Shown: piece by piece, positions 36,022-48,056 of the stretch | Layout: each line of letters starts with the position of its first letter | How positions within the stretch are numbered: the first letter of the stretch is position 1 | Assembly (NCBI GenBank): GCA_026873275.1 | Contig: JANTUC010000011.1 | Coordinates: 992,001-1,056,000, forward strand | Source of the DNA: Pseudopithomyces maydicus | Taxonomy: Eukaryota > Ascomycota > Dothideomycetes > Pleosporales > Didymosphaeriaceae | Direction: 5' to 3' | DNA: 64,000 nucleotides | The notes under the pieces: generated by a model | What the model was told of the DNA's origin: nothing | The model's input: only the letters and a program-made list of their open reading frames with translations | Database searches by the model: none | Position numbers and translations under genes: made by a program

Positions 36022-36881
36022 TGTGAACTTGGTGCCGAACCGTGAACGGACCTTAGGAAGGTTCGAGGTCCGAGAGTGCAGTTTTGGGCCCAGGGCTCTT
36101 TTACCTCATTTCGCATGCCATCGTCATCTCGATGCCAACTTCCAACTTGAGGACAAGGCTGGTATTCGGCGAGGTGTGAGCTCGAACGGCCGCTACCATG
36201 CTAGACGCCAACTTGCCAGCCTGGACATAGTTTCTGTGCAGAGACAACCAATTGTAGAGGGTATTGTTATGCAAACGGCATCTGCTACTAGGATGGTGCG
36301 GGAAGATGTGGAACATTTCGTCATGCTAGAGGTGGCGCGAGGAGCTAGGAATGGTGCATTTGACGGCGCGCTTGGGCGATGTCATCAGGGTGTAGCTGGT
36401 AGCTGGGTGTAGCTGGGTGTGGGGTTGAGTGTGATTGTATGTGCCATGGTGTTGCCGGCTGTAGATGTTTGACGGTAAGATGGTATCAAGTAAGTGTTGG
36501 ACTATAGGAGAGATCAAATGGTCGAATGGGCAGCGTTCTGGTCAAGCTTAACTGTGCAGGCTAAGAAGGGTGGAGGGTGCATGTGCAAACATGCTTCCCG
36601 AGGTCCCATGGAGAACTTAGCGGGCACGGTACAACAAAAAGCTCACTTGGATATGCTGGCTCGGTCGAAACCTTGGGCCAGACGGCGTCGGTCGAGCTGA
36701 TGGTCGAGATAGCTCTGGAGTCCTGGAGCCCTGGAGGCGGAAAAGTCACGGGAAGACCTTAAGTGCATAGATTCTCTTGGCAGAAGACACGACGTCATTG
36801 CCGTCGCGTGTCGCGTTGCATGCAGACGCTTGAGACGAAGCATCCTGCGGAAGATCGATTCAGAGCATCCACGCAGACACA
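36022..36881. other. Divergent intergenic region
   Basis: About 860 bp between the CSC1-like gene (minus) and the thioredoxin-like gene (plus). A short GTAGCTGG(G/T) repeat lies near 36390-36425. No coding sequence that I can support. Confidence 0.55.
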
Positions 36882-37488
36882 ATGATTGTCCGATCGCCTC
36901 GGTTGCTTTCCCTCTCGACAAAGGTCCGAATCCCACATGCACACGCACACGCACACGCACCGAGATCGTTCCTCACAGGCTCGTCCGCGCCATCGCACTC
37001 GAACCGCATCTTCGACAATGTTCGCACGCCTAACGACCTGCATACGCTCACAATGCTCTCGGCCGCCGACAACCGTCCTCTTATAACCCTTTGGAGCGCT
37101 GGTTGGTGCACTACTTGCCAAGCTGTCAAGCCCCTGGTCAAACGAATGCTCGAAGAGGAGCATGTAGGAGAAGAGGAGGGGGGCTAGGCTTCGCCGAAGT
37201 GGAACTAGACAGCACATTGATAGGAGACCTGGGCGTCAAGTACATGGTAGGCCGCCCCATGCTAATGCTGTGGCGTTGCAATGGCTCATGGGCTGCGTGT
37301 AGATTACTTCCATGCCCACGCTGCTCGCATTCAGCAGACAAGAAGCCCAATTCGATACGAAAATCACGAAGCCCGAGATCATGCGGAACAAAGACCAGCT
37401 GAGAGAGTGGCTCTTGAATGAGGCGAGAAGAGGAGGGCGGGCAGGTGGTGGTGGGGGTAGCCTGTTCGGCGGCATATTTGGACGATGA
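36882..37488 (+). CDS. Mitochondrial thioredoxin-like protein
   Basis: Exon 1 36882-37246 and exon 2 37303-37488, 183 residues after one base is restored in a run of six G (37178-37183). The N-terminus (MIVRSPRLLSLSTKVRIP, arginine-rich, no acidic residues) looks like a mitochondrial presequence and is followed by a His-Ala repeat. The thioredoxin fold shows LITLWSAGWCTTCQAVKP with the redox CxxC pair (C-T-T-C), FAEVELD, and the cis-proline strand MITSMPTLLAF. The C-terminus is glycine-rich and ends FGGIFGR. The intron (37247-37302) has GT-AG ends and splits VKYM from ITSMPT. Thioredoxin-like proteins of this sort reduce disulfides or act in peroxide defence; the partner is unknown. Confidence 0.85.
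36931..36961 (+). repeat. CA/CGCA microsatellite encoding a His-Ala run
   Basis: A CACACG-type tandem repeat inside exon 1 of the thioredoxin-like gene, translated as alternating His and Ala just after the presumed presequence. Such repeats change length easily. Confidence 0.75.
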
Positions 37489-38580
37489 ATTTTTAACAAA
37501 AAGCCAAATGGGATAGGCTCAACTGAAAATTCGGGATCGATACCCGAACTCTTTGCTTGAATCTGACCATGCATACCCCGGGTTCTAACTTATCATGACC
37601 TTGGATCTGCTCTATAACATCTCCATCACTGCAAACCGCCCCCGTTCGGTTAATGTTAACCTCATCTTACCGCATCCGTCTTCCCAAGGTTTCACGCATT
37701 GTACAGTGCTAATCTACTTCATGTACTGTCATGTGCATCATCGGTGTCATAGAACCGAACTCCAATTGCCTAATTTTGCTATCATGACCCAGTATCGTGG
37801 TTCTACATATTCATATATAAACTAGTCAGCCTCTCAGCCGTCTCAACAGAGGACCTCGCTCAGACCACAGGGGGGCGAAATCTGTATGAATCCCGAGACT
37901 TCACAAAGCTCATATTGCGCGTGGAATGACTTCGGAGTGGTGCACCTTCTTGACTTTTCTATTCAGATCGCCATGGAATCTATTTCAAAGTGTTATAACT
38001 CAGCAGCTCGAAAATACCCATCCGAGCCTCTTCAGGATTGAACTTTGCACTTTCTTTCCGAAACTACACTCATCCTGAGGTGATACGATATGCCTTCTTA
38101 TTGATTTCTTTGCAGTGGTTCAATATCTCCCTGTTCGCCGTTTCCACTGGTAAATGCACTGATAACCCTCGTCTATTGGATTGCGAACAACAAGAAGTAT
38201 CATTGGTCTCGTGCCCCTGGACAAAGCTATAGGAATGCAGCGAGAGAACTCAGCTAGGTGTGAGCCCGTGCACGCCGTAGCCTTATCAGTTCTCTCGTTC
38301 AATACTAGAGCAACCGCGTCTTCAATCTAAAACTGATACGACAATCCATGCGCCTTGAATTAAGCTGAGCTTCTAATTGTTCGTGCACCCAACCTTCTAT
38401 CAATCGATAGTCACCGATTAGTACCTGGGGGCCAAGTATCCATTGCGGTACACATATAAGTATCCTGGAGTAACAATCATGTTTTAGTATATCGTCTTTT
38501 TTTAGTGCTACGTCGATTTAATTCTCGAACCCTCTAAACACTGGTTTTCAACAAGCCCTAACAGCACTAAAACTCTTGAG
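37489..38580. other. Intergenic, no gene seen
   Basis: About 1.1 kb. Short open frames (38038-38232, 37595-37825) have no recognisable similarity. A GGGATCGATACCC inverted string near 37540 is not part of a tRNA fold. Confidence 0.55.
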
Positions 38581-39740
38581 ATGTTCTACGCATTAGCTGC
38601 TGCGCTGTATGGCTTAATTATTATACTTCTTATTGTAGATTTCTTTGCTGCACTACTGCGCTTCGTCGTGCGAAGAAAGTTACACCAAAAGCTTATGCTG
38701 GACGATTGGCTTATGATTCCAGTACTACTCGGTTTGATATGTATGGCAAGTATTTATATAAATGCCCTGATTAGTGGAACGCTTGGCTATTGATGGATGG
38801 CACCGGTATCTCCGAATTTGAATGTGACTGTTTTGACAAATACCCATCCTGCCCAACTAATGGATAATAGGATTTGCCTTATAAGAAGAGTAAGCAACTC
38901 CTTAGTTCCGCCATTTCGCCCGATATTAACGCCCACTAATACCCTGAAGTTGGAATATTCTATACTAGTCATCTTCTTAGTAATAAGTGGGCTCTTAAAG
39001 ATCTCCGTCCTGGCTATGTACAAGTGTATATTCGTCGTCGCTCTATCCTAGAGTAACTCTCGCTATGCGTCCTGTATCTTCTCCATAATACTAATAGCGA
39101 TATAGGCGATATTATATACTTTCGTATATATATTCGCGTGCGGCACCAATCTCAGTATTATATGGTATGCCGTGCCAGAGGTGGTACCTAAAAAGTGTAT
39201 AGATTTATATAGGTTGGCATATTCGCACAGCATTAGTGACTTTATTACCAACTCTCTAGTTATAATTATTCCGCTTCCATTAGTAATTTGTTTCGTCTCA
39301 GAGATTAGGTTTTCTTAAATACGCTTTCTAGGTGTGGCAACTCCACCTTTCACCTGGCCGTAAAATCGCGATTTGCTTTGTCTTCCTCCTTAGTGCACTA
39401 TTCGTGGCTGCGTCTTGCGTTTGTATGGCCTTCATGATCTGGGGTACACAGATCGGAATCAGAGGCGGTATAGACGGAGTATATGAATCTAATATTATAG
39501 CTTTTGCAGAATAATGTACTTAGTACTCCTACTAGATGAATCTAGAGATTACTGTGGGTATTATTACCGCCTGCTGCCAACATTACGTGATTTAATAAAA
39601 GAACTACCTATTGACTGCTTGTTCCGTTGTGTACAAGATATCTTCTCGCTTGTTTTTGGTCCCTCGACTAGGTCTCTCGATCTTAGCGAAATCTCCAAAG
39701 ACCTATAGGGGAATACCTTGTTTTATCGCGTTAATGCTAG
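38581..39740 (+). pseudogene. PTH11/SAT4-type seven-helix membrane protein, decayed
   Basis: One frame from the ATG at 38581 to about 39316 carries the layout of the fungal rhodopsin-like (SAT4/PTH11) family. Helix 1 is LYGLIIILLIVDFFAALLRF, followed by the LMLDDWLMIP motif after helix 1. Later come LLKISVLAMYKCIF and KCIDLYRLAYSHSISDFITN, then IIPLPLVICF. After a probable intron, VWQLHLSPGRKIAICFVFLL continues in another frame, and a VGIITAC/LPTLRDLI segment follows near 39550-39610. In-frame stops occur at 38791, 39049 and about 39109, and the last part changes frame again. PTH11-type proteins are plasma-membrane receptors or membrane proteins of filamentous ascomycetes. The breaks make function unlikely. 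Confidence 0.75.
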
Positions 39741-42394
39741 TAATATCAGCATTGAAAGACACAGGGCGAGAGAGATAGTAAATGTATAGATATAACTAAT
39801 AGGATTATTAGCTTAAAATGGGGGCTTAGGCGGTTTTGTTTCCTTGATTATCTTGTTTTGGTTGCTTTCTTTTGGTTGATATACCATTTTCTTTTAAAGC
39901 TTTCAATTAACCAAAGCACTAATAGGAATAATTAAGAACAGTATAATTATATATCACAGTATAGTCTTCTCCTGAATATTTAGGGCTAATACATAATATT
40001 TAGTTTAATCTAACGAAACTACAGGACTTGAATTTTATTATTTTAATTTCGTTGAAAGCCTGTTACAAACATGATTTAGTTAGGTGTATATATACATCAG
40101 TGACTAAAAGAGCACTCCACAGCACCCAAGAATCTATTGACTTACATAATTCTCACACCTCTTTAACACCTATCTTTAAAAAAACCACGCTAGACTTATT
40201 AAAAAATCATGAGACGAGCAACTGACTCACTTATTGTATGCCTCTGCCTAGTTTCTCCATATTTCGTTGCTATAGAAGTATTCAAGACACAGATAACTCA
40301 TATTACCTCGTACCGTTAGACTTACCCTTAACGCCTTGTTTATATGACAGCTTTCCGACAGCCTTATAATCTACTTAGACATTACTATAACCGCAACATC
40401 TAGGTGCGCTCTTAAAAAAACCCAGCCTTCTATGTCTCTCCTCTTATTCCTCCCGCATTTTCCGTAGCGGCCCCACCACCGACTCCCGGCCATCCGCCTC
40501 TGCGCATAGAAACCACGGCGTTCGCCATATTCTACTCCTGTGTATACATTCCCCACCGCCCTGCACGTATGTACTGAAACATGTAGGTAAAATATATATG
40601 TATAAGCGATGCTCATTCTTTGCTAGTTCCTCGGAACCATGCATCCAGCTTGGCACCCACACAATGTGCACAAGCGCGACGTATGTATCTCCTTGCGAAA
40701 CGCTTACGCCGCAGACATTCCGCGGAGATAGTGGTCATTATGGCGTGGCGTAAACACCAGCGCCAGGTTCCATTCAAAATTGAATGAAGAGGCTGTGTCG
40801 CCGAAGGAACTAGCGCGAATAGTGTAGATAGATCGGCGACGATGGTAGTGTAGACTTGGATGATTCAAAGACTTAGCTTTGGCGAAGTTGAGTACCTACC
40901 CTGGTTGTGATTACAGGCTAGGCTAGTGATTTTGTATAGTGGCTGCTGGGCACACTAAGTCGTGCCTCTGTTGTAATGCATACATCTTTAATTTTATTTG
41001 GTGCCTAGCAGATGATACGAGTATGAATAATTACTTGGTTATTGCCCTTTTAGGATACCTACAAAACGGAATATACTGTATTCTAGCTACATTGCTTTAC
41101 AGTCTATTACGTGGAGGTGTTGTTCCATGCATAATCAATATTACGGAAACATGTTTGAACATATGTTAGATAAGTGAGACTCAGAGCTCCTTGGATCTTA
41201 GTGTCATTATATAGGATAATCGACTAATTAATCTGGTGAGGGCGTCATCAGCAGTCTGTCACTTTCCCCTCCCTCTTACCCAATCGTGTCCAATCTCTTG
41301 AAGTAATCTGCACCAGCACACCCTAATGCACTAAATATTATTGCCCTATACTTTTATTACAGTTGAAGTCATGAATGCATGGTTATAATCACTATGGGGT
41401 TGTCATACCTGTCGAATCGACATTAGAACGAAGGATTTTGATGTATGCTTATTTTAACTCTTGAGACCGAACGTGGCAGCCCATCATCCTGGCACAGGTC
41501 ACAAATTGTCATGTATAAAGATTATTATAATTGTGTTAGTTCGAAATATAGTCTACGGTGCAAATTCCGTACGCTGGGTAAATGAGAATAACATTATCTA
41601 GTGAAGATAGTTCCGGTGGACACTTTCAATAAGACTCATAATGACTTAGTAATAAATAAAGTTACACGAATGTATTTCTGAGATATGCTATTACTTAAAA
41701 AAATAAAAAGGTCTAAGGAGTCTAAAACGGTATTAGAGATAGGCTTATTCCTGTAAGATATTGAAAGTTAACTCTGTCTAGGCTTAGGCGATATTTAAAA
41801 AGTCGCGAGTTGATCGATATCTTTAACTCCAATGCCTAAGTAAAACTCGAAAATCCTGAACAGTAAAGAAAATCAGCAAGAAAACAATATACGTGACTGT
41901 GTTGTCTAGTTTAAGATTGTGTATCCCTATTGAGTGCTTAGTTCAGTACACACATAACACTTATAAAGATGAACATGACATCATGTTAACATACTACTAG
42001 GTTCTGGTTTGTTTGTAGCCGATATATAATGAATAAATATTCACAAAGCTACATACTGCATTCCAGCTTGGTATTCTTCGAATAGAAAAAGGGAGAATTT
42101 GCGCTTATGATACCATGACCCTGCGTAGACCATAACATAGGTTCGACTAATCAGCGGGTTATGTATAACAGTAATCATTGTTTCGATTTTCAGGTGTCCA
42201 AGGGAAATCAACTCTAAGGGAGGTATGTGGCGAAGGAACAGTGATGATATTGAAATTAAGATCAATGTCAACGTTGATAAAAGACTCTAGGCACTCCATC
42301 CTTTTCTGCACGCAAACAGAGGGAACGTATCATATTGTTTGTCTATTTTAAAATAAGCCCCACTTTCTCAAACCCGTAATTTTCCATGCCTCAT
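39741..42394. other. Gene-poor stretch, nothing recognised
   Basis: About 2.65 kb, mildly AT-rich, with many stops. Open frames such as 40939-41169 and 40371-40616 show no domain. It could hold remnants too decayed to recognise, or noncoding RNA. Confidence 0.5.
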
Positions 42395-44302
42395 CTAGTC
42401 CTCAACCTTGTTAGCCTGGACCCTCTTCTTCCACCTCTCACTCGAGCCATCGCCATTTATCAAGTCCAATCCATGCCAATCTGTACCTCCACTCACAAAC
42501 TCCCGAGCCCGCTCCAACTGACCCAAATCAATGTTCGGAAACTCCCATTTCAATGCAGTACACTTGCTCGTCTCCACTATCCATTCCACCATCCGTTTCT
42601 CACGGCACGCTGGCTGGGCCTCCTTGTACGCCTCTGCCATTGATACTACCTGCTCGCTTGACGCAGCATTAATGTGATTGATGACACGAAGCCAAGAGCC
42701 TGTGCTCGTCTGTAGAGGCCCAAGAATACGGAAGAGAAGTAGTGGAAGTGAAGCACATGCAGAAGAGGAGAGGGTATACACGAGGGCTTGGGCTACGCTA
42801 ACCGCAGCTTCGGTATCTGTTTTGATGACTGTATCAATCGATGGAAGACACGCAGATGTCGTTTCCGCAGGAAAGCATGTATGTAGAGTGTGCGTGAGCC
42901 CGCAGAGGTAGATGGTGAGAGCCCAGTAGTGCAGCAGTAGCATGAGATTGTAGACAGAATCAAATTGGAGGGTGAATTTGATGATATCGGCGACTGAACA
43001 GTCTGACGGTACGCATAGTTTGGTGGTTGTGGAAGCAAGGTAGGTTTCTAACGGGACCGCTTGGACGATATCCCAAAGGGCGGAGGCGAGTGCGATAGCC
43101 TTGGGGAGAGCAGAGGGCGACTGGGAACAGCGGGCAGCTCGGACGAGACATATGAGACGGGGAATTTGAACCCAGCAATGCATCAGGGTCATGGAGATGA
43201 TGTGAAAGGTGGGACGAAAAAGGGAGGTTGTAGTAGGGCGGGTGGCTACGAGATAAAGTGGTATATCGAACCGGGAATGTGTGCCTCGGTATGTTGCTTC
43301 TACGACCTATGTCATTTCAATACTGCACCGGCGATCACCGAGTCAACAAGTAAGGATGGCCATACCTCGTCAACATACGTGCTCTGTAGAAAAATCCAAT
43401 AACCCTCCTGGTCTTCGCCCAAATTCAGATTCCCAATTTTGAGCACATCAAAAAGTCCTCTCATATGCAAGTGATGACCCGGCCAATTGGTAAAGTCCAG
43501 GAAGACCTTTCGATGTTAGAGTGGCTATGGGTTCGAGAATTTGGATATGTACCTCACTGTAAAAATGCATCCTGATAGCTTGTGCTATAGAAAAGCTCAA
43601 GCAGTCTCTCTCAAGTTCTTTCCGCAAACCTCTTAGTGCTCTGGTTCTTGACAACATGGCGATTCTCCGTGTAGAATAAGTGTCATTATGGAGACAATCG
43701 AAACTGTCCATAGCAGATTCTACGGCAAGGTCAAAGGTAGTGCTGTAGCCGATGCGAGCAGGTATTGTGTCAGCCCACAGGGTATCAATGACGAATGGGC
43801 TGTGGTCCCGAAGATGCGAGCTGAGTATCGTGACGAACCGAGCTCTGAGAGACGACTGGGGGCACCACGGTTGAACGAGACTGAGGCTATATATGGAGCC
43901 AGGGACGTAGTAGCGGAACGGTGGTGTTGAAGAGCGATGGGTGGAGCAGGTCGATACAGCACGGGTGTTGTTACTGTCGCGAGAAGGATCCTTGTGCTTG
44001 GGCACTGGCCGTACCGTGGTTTGGCACCCTTCTCCTTCTGGATGGAGGGAATATACCAACGGCGCAATTTTTGCTTTGCCATGGCCGCTGAATTGCGTAG
44101 GATCTTCTACCACGAATACAGAGGGTCTTCCGTAGGAGTAGGTGCATTCTCTGCCGACTTTTCGACATGCGGAGCATCTGGGTCTTTGCTCATCGCACTG
44201 GCCCTCTCCATTAGACAGATGCATTGGGCGGTGATGTGCGAGGGGTTCGCATACCTTTACTTTACGCATACGACAGACGTCGCATTTGCCTGTCCGTGTC
44301 AT
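42395..44302 (-). CDS. Zn2Cys6 transcription factor
   Basis: Four exons (44255-44302, 43553-44197, 43366-43506, 42395-43306) give 581 residues. The DNA-binding domain lies at the extreme N-terminus with canonical C-x2-C-x6-C-x6-C-x2-C-x6-C spacing (CDVCRMRKVK, then CDEQRPRCSACRKVGREC). A 57-bp intron (44198-44254) falls just before the third cysteine. The remainder resembles the fungal-specific Fungal_trans_2 regulatory region, for example PWCPQSSLRARFVTILSSHL, DTLWADTIPARIGYS and HHLHMRGLFDVLKIGN. The other introns (46 bp at 43507-43552; 59 bp at 43307-43365) keep the frame open throughout. It should be a nuclear regulator; no target genes are evident next to it. I chose ATG 44302 because it gives the usual short lead before the first cysteine. 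Confidence 0.87.
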
Positions 44303-44631
44303 GGCATGAGAGGTAGTCCGAGTACCTGGGTGTGAGGGCAATCTGGCGAGCAAGGAAGGAAGACTGGAAGCTTACCATTCACCGCTACACCAGTGTAGAT
44401 GCATGATGGCACATGGAAAGTGGCTAGCCCACTACCTCATGCGGCGAGATTCTGCGACGCCAAAAATACCCAAAGCGGTAAGAGAGGTGATGTTTGATTG
44501 CCACGCAGAAGCGGTAGGTGCAAGCGAGCCCGGCAACACCTTCCTCAACAGCCCACCAGCCCACCGAGACCCCTCCAAGAAACATTTCACCACCAAACCA
44601 GCACGGCAATTGACTGGCAGCACCCATAACC
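44303..44631. other. Divergent promoter region
   Basis: 329 bp between the start codons of the Zn2Cys6 regulator (minus) and the EIF1AD-like gene (plus). It presumably carries both promoters. No other feature is seen. Confidence 0.6.
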
Positions 44632-45144
44632 ATGCCTCGCCCAAAGCGCCAGCTTCATGCCACCGTCGAGGAAACACTGACTCCGCCGGATGCGCTCTCC
44701 GAAACCCAAGTCATTGCGCGCATCACGAAGGCCGCAGGGAACAACCTTTACAATGCGGAGCTGCCCACCGCCAAAACCGTGCTCGTCGAGCTCGAACCAA
44801 AGTTCCGCTCTACAATATGGATCAAGCGCGGTAGCTTCGTCGTGGTGGATACAAAGACTCTGGCCGATCGGGACAACAAGCTCGACGGGGAGATCGTGAA
44901 CGTGGTGCGGGATGAGAAGGCATGGAGGAAAATGGGGTATTGGTACGTCTAGACTAAGATACTGGGAAAGAAATCTCGGGTATAAACATATATATCGGAA
45001 CACGCATGTACAAGATACTGATACAATTTTTTTGCTTTCAGGCCCAAGGCATTTGTCAAAAGGTCGTCATACGACGAAGATAGCGAGGACGAAGCGTCGA
45101 CCGTGGGCAAGATGCCGCCGTCCGACTCCGAGGACGACGAGTAA
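44632..45144 (+). CDS. EIF1AD-like S1/OB-fold RNA-binding protein
   Basis: Two exons (44632-44942 and 45042-45144) separated by a 99-bp intron with a pyrimidine-rich 3' end give 137 residues. The N-terminus PRPKRQLHATVEETLTPPD leads into an S1-IF1-like fold: VIARITKAAGNNLYNAEL, TVLVELEPKFRSTIWIKRGS, FVVVD and IVNVVRDEKAW. The tail is acidic (SYDEDSEDE, DSEDDE). This matches the eIF1A-domain-containing protein EIF1AD family found across eukaryotes, a nuclear RNA-binding protein. Splicing at TG|G creates the tryptophan of GYWPKAFVKR. Its 3' end lies only 28 bp from the 3' end of ALG3 on the other strand. Confidence 0.9.
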
Positions 45145-45172
45145 GAGATACGTATGCTGGATGGGGATGCGC

Positions 45173-46736
45173 TTACTCGGCGTGCGCGTGCTCATCCACG
45201 GACTTGCCGGTAGCCTCTGCAGGTTCGAAATCCTTGCCGGTACCAATCCATGCGCCGATGACTGTCGTCGCGAGAACACCTACCACGACTGCGGAGGACA
45301 CCGGAGTGCTAGGGTAAACGTTCCATGCCCATTCCTGCGCGCCCCATAGCGCGTACTGCACTACGGGATGGAAGCCGGCTTTCCACAGCAGGAACGGCGT
45401 TGTCCACGCAAGATATGCGTAGAACTGGTAGTGCAGAGAGCGGGCGCAGAGCATGCCAATGGCGATAGCAGACAACATCACTGTCATGATGAAGTTCGGA
45501 GTGATTCTCCCTGTGATTTGGTCCTGGTCTTGCGGTTCGTCCCGGATCATGCGAAGGAACGCGCCAGGCCGGCGTTTCGAAGGCTTGATCCACCGGGTGC
45601 GGGCAAACCATAGTAAAAGGCCCACGTGTGCGGCGAGCAAGCCAAGAGCAAAGGGCTTGGACAGAAAAGTAGATTCCGGGACGAAGCGCCAGTTGACAGT
45701 CCATTTGTACAAGAACTGCCTCGTCAACTCAAACGCCCTGGCGAAGTAGGAAGGCGCGCGTTTGCGGAAGGGATACCCGTAGGCACACTACATGGAATTG
45801 ATCAGTTTCGAACGTCCACATAGTATTCACTCTGATTATGAAACCTACCGAAACCTGCACGATGATCATCGCCTGCGTCAAAGCCTGCCCCGATCCCAGT
45901 GCCTGCAAGAACATGATCCCCATGGCTGGCAGTGGCAGTAGCAGGCTCATCTTGATGTTCAGCCCCGTGGTGTAGAAAAAACTACCTAAATGCCAATACC
46001 GCGTTTGGTAGCAGTAAATTGCCGTGAACAGCGCCAAAACCGCAAAGCAGTCGTTAAAGCACCTCAGCATAAATATACTATGCATGCGCTTCGACAGAAT
46101 CAGCAGCGGGAACACGTACGGCGGGACCTAGAATATCGTTAGTGCATTCTTCTCTCTCGTTCTCTCATGCTTTTTAGCCAAGTTACCCTCCTTCCTCTCC
46201 CTATATATCCTCCCCACCCTCGGCTCGGGAATCCCAGAATATGTAAAGCACACATACCTTGGCCATTCGGTAACATTGCAGCACAACCGCCAACGCCACC
46301 AAATACACCAGCGCAAACAAGTACTGCGCGAGCTGGACATTTCTTCCCTCCTCCGTGAGCCAGTACAGCACGCGATAAATTAAGACGTGTGCGCCGGGAT
46401 ACACAAGCGGTCCGGTGTCGCCTTCAATAAGCCGATAGTCTCGTTCACCCTTGTTGTATAGAGCGATTTGTTGCATGTAAGCTTTCCAGTCTATTTCGGT
46501 GTCTAAATCGCATCAGCACACGCATACATGTATGTGTCCATTTTTCCTGGTTCATCTGGGTTTGAGTTGTTGCGCGTAGACGTACATGGTACGTATTCTA
46601 TAATAAGACCGCACAGCGCGGCGTCGGCCACGAGAAGGAGGGGATACAGCCATTTTGTATGTTGCGGATTTGTTGCGAGGTCGTGTAGCGCGGACATTTT
46701 GGAGCGCGGCGTGAGGAGAGTAATGGAGGGGTACAT
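45173..46736 (-). CDS. alg3: Dol-P-Man:Man5GlcNAc2-PP-dolichol alpha-1,3-mannosyltransferase
   Basis: Four exons (46586-46736, 46258-46502, 45849-46127, 45173-45787) give 429 residues. ALG3 adds the first dolichol-phosphate-mannose-derived mannose to the lipid-linked oligosaccharide in the ER lumen. Family signatures are clear: VPYTEIDWKAYMQQ at the first lumenal loop, GDTGPLVYPGAHV, LSKRMHSIFMLRCFNDC, GLNIKMSLLLPLP, and NWRFVPESTFLSKPFALGL. Many hydrophobic helices and the length near 430 residues fit. Introns of 83, 130 and 61 bp all restore these motifs; the second has a CACTAAC branch site. The C-terminus (ATGKSVDEHAHAE) is hydrophilic with no obvious ER-retrieval motif. Translation could also begin 13 codons later at MSALHDLA, the more usual ALG3-like start. 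Confidence 0.94.
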
Positions 46737-47174
46737 AGGCAGAGTTATAGGCGGACCTGAGATGACCAGTCACGTGATGAAGAACGGGGCCGGGGCCGGG
46801 GGGTTTCAGATGGGCGTGGGTGGAACGGGAAGGTGTTTCAATGGTGCAGAGTTCGTACGATGGGGAGGTATGCGACGAAGGTTATTTATCTTGGTTAGCG
46901 TATGTAATGGTACACTGTGTATAGAACGGTGATAATCGGATTAGATGGTGGTCGATGGTATGGGAGGGGACGCGTGGATGGATGTTATTGTGTTCTATGC
47001 CACTCCAGTGCAGCACTCCACAAATGTTTGGGCCCGTTGCGCAGTTTTGAATCATCACGTTTTTTTTTGCGTGCAGTGAACAGTGTGGGATGCATAACTA
47101 CGATCTAGCGCGTCGTGGCAAGCATAGTGATGATTTATCAAAAGAAAAATTGTGATATATCGACCATTCCATAC
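46737..47174. other. Intergenic, ALG3 promoter side
   Basis: 438 bp between the ALG3 start and the 3' end of chorismate mutase, both on the minus strand. It contains a CACGTG site at 46771-46776 and a T9-type run near 47060. Confidence 0.55.
46771..46776. promoter_or_regulatory. CACGTG E-box upstream of ALG3
   Basis: TCACGTGA centred about 37 bp before the ALG3 start codon. CACGTG is the binding site of fungal bHLH factors. A single short site has weak predictive value. Confidence 0.3.
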
Positions 47175-48056
47175 CTACTCCCATTGCGTGTTCTTGAGTC
47201 GCTGCATCAAGTAATCCACCTCGACTTCCTTGGTTAACGGAATGACCCAGTCCTTGTACATGGCCTTGACCGCGTCTGCATTGACCTTGGCAGGCGCACT
47301 GGCGATGCTCGAGTCCGGATCTGTGCCGTAGGTTTCCGCCTTGAGCTTCAGTCGCTCGAGCACTTTCTGCTCAACCTTAGCATCGGTGATGGCTTCATCG
47401 ATTCCTTTAGTGTCGCCAGCCTTGATCAACTTGACAAAGCGCTCTGGTTCCTTGACGAACTTGGCCTCGGCCACGAACTTGCCAAAGTGTATGCGCCTGG
47501 ACAAGGCCTGGATCAGCAGCACGTCGCATGTGGCAGCGGACCCATAGTTCTCCTGGCTCTCGCCCCGGTCACCCCTGTCCGACTGTCGGCAGGCTGCAGG
47601 GAGGATGTGCTCGATGTAGCTTTGCTTCAGCTTGTCGTTGACGTTCACGTCGTTGTCATGGAGGATCTTGGGATAGTTGAGGGGCTTAAGGATTGGCTCC
47701 TGCGGGGCGTCTGGGAAGAAAGGGTATTCGTCGGGCGACTGGTAGCGGCGCACGAGGGACTGCAGGCGCTCTTGCTCGTACAGCATCCAGTCGAAGAGCG
47801 AGAGCTTGGAACCGGGGATGTGCACGCCGCCGGCAAGGTAGATTGTCTTGTTCAGCGGGAACTGCACACGCTCGATCAGGTGGAAGATGATTGTATCTTC
47901 GAGGCGGCTGGGCAGTGGTCAGCTTCTCGTGACGGGGGCGCAGGATGGGCGAGTGCGATCTGGGGTGTGATCTGGGCAAGCCTACATCAATTGAAAACGA
48001 ATGTTGGCCAAATCTAGGGCCTTGTCGGCGTCCCACGAATCGATGACACCCTCCAT
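47175..48056 (-). CDS. aro7: Chorismate mutase
   Basis: Exon 1 47986-48056 and exon 2 47175-47907, split by a 78-bp intron (branch GCTGAC), give 267 residues. Chorismate mutase converts chorismate to prephenate, the first step toward phenylalanine and tyrosine. The eukaryotic AroQ-type layout is clear: ALDLANIRFQLIRLEDTIIF with catalytic Arg and Glu, RVQFPLN, the insert GVHIPGSKLSLFDWML, SPDEYPFFPD, NVNDKLKQSYIEHILP, LSRRIHFGKFVAEAKF and the end ITDAKVEQKVLERL..KEVEVDYL. The allosteric loop reads NYGSAATCDV, so the threonine at the regulatory position of yeast Aro7 is present but the following arginine is cysteine. Feedback regulation by tyrosine and tryptophan is known for the yeast enzyme and is inferred here. 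Confidence 0.95.

Noticed and set aside
37535..37560. Possible tRNA T-arm around GGGATCGATACCC
   Set aside because: The loop lacks the TTC/GAA pattern and no cloverleaf partners are present; it is a simple palindromic string.
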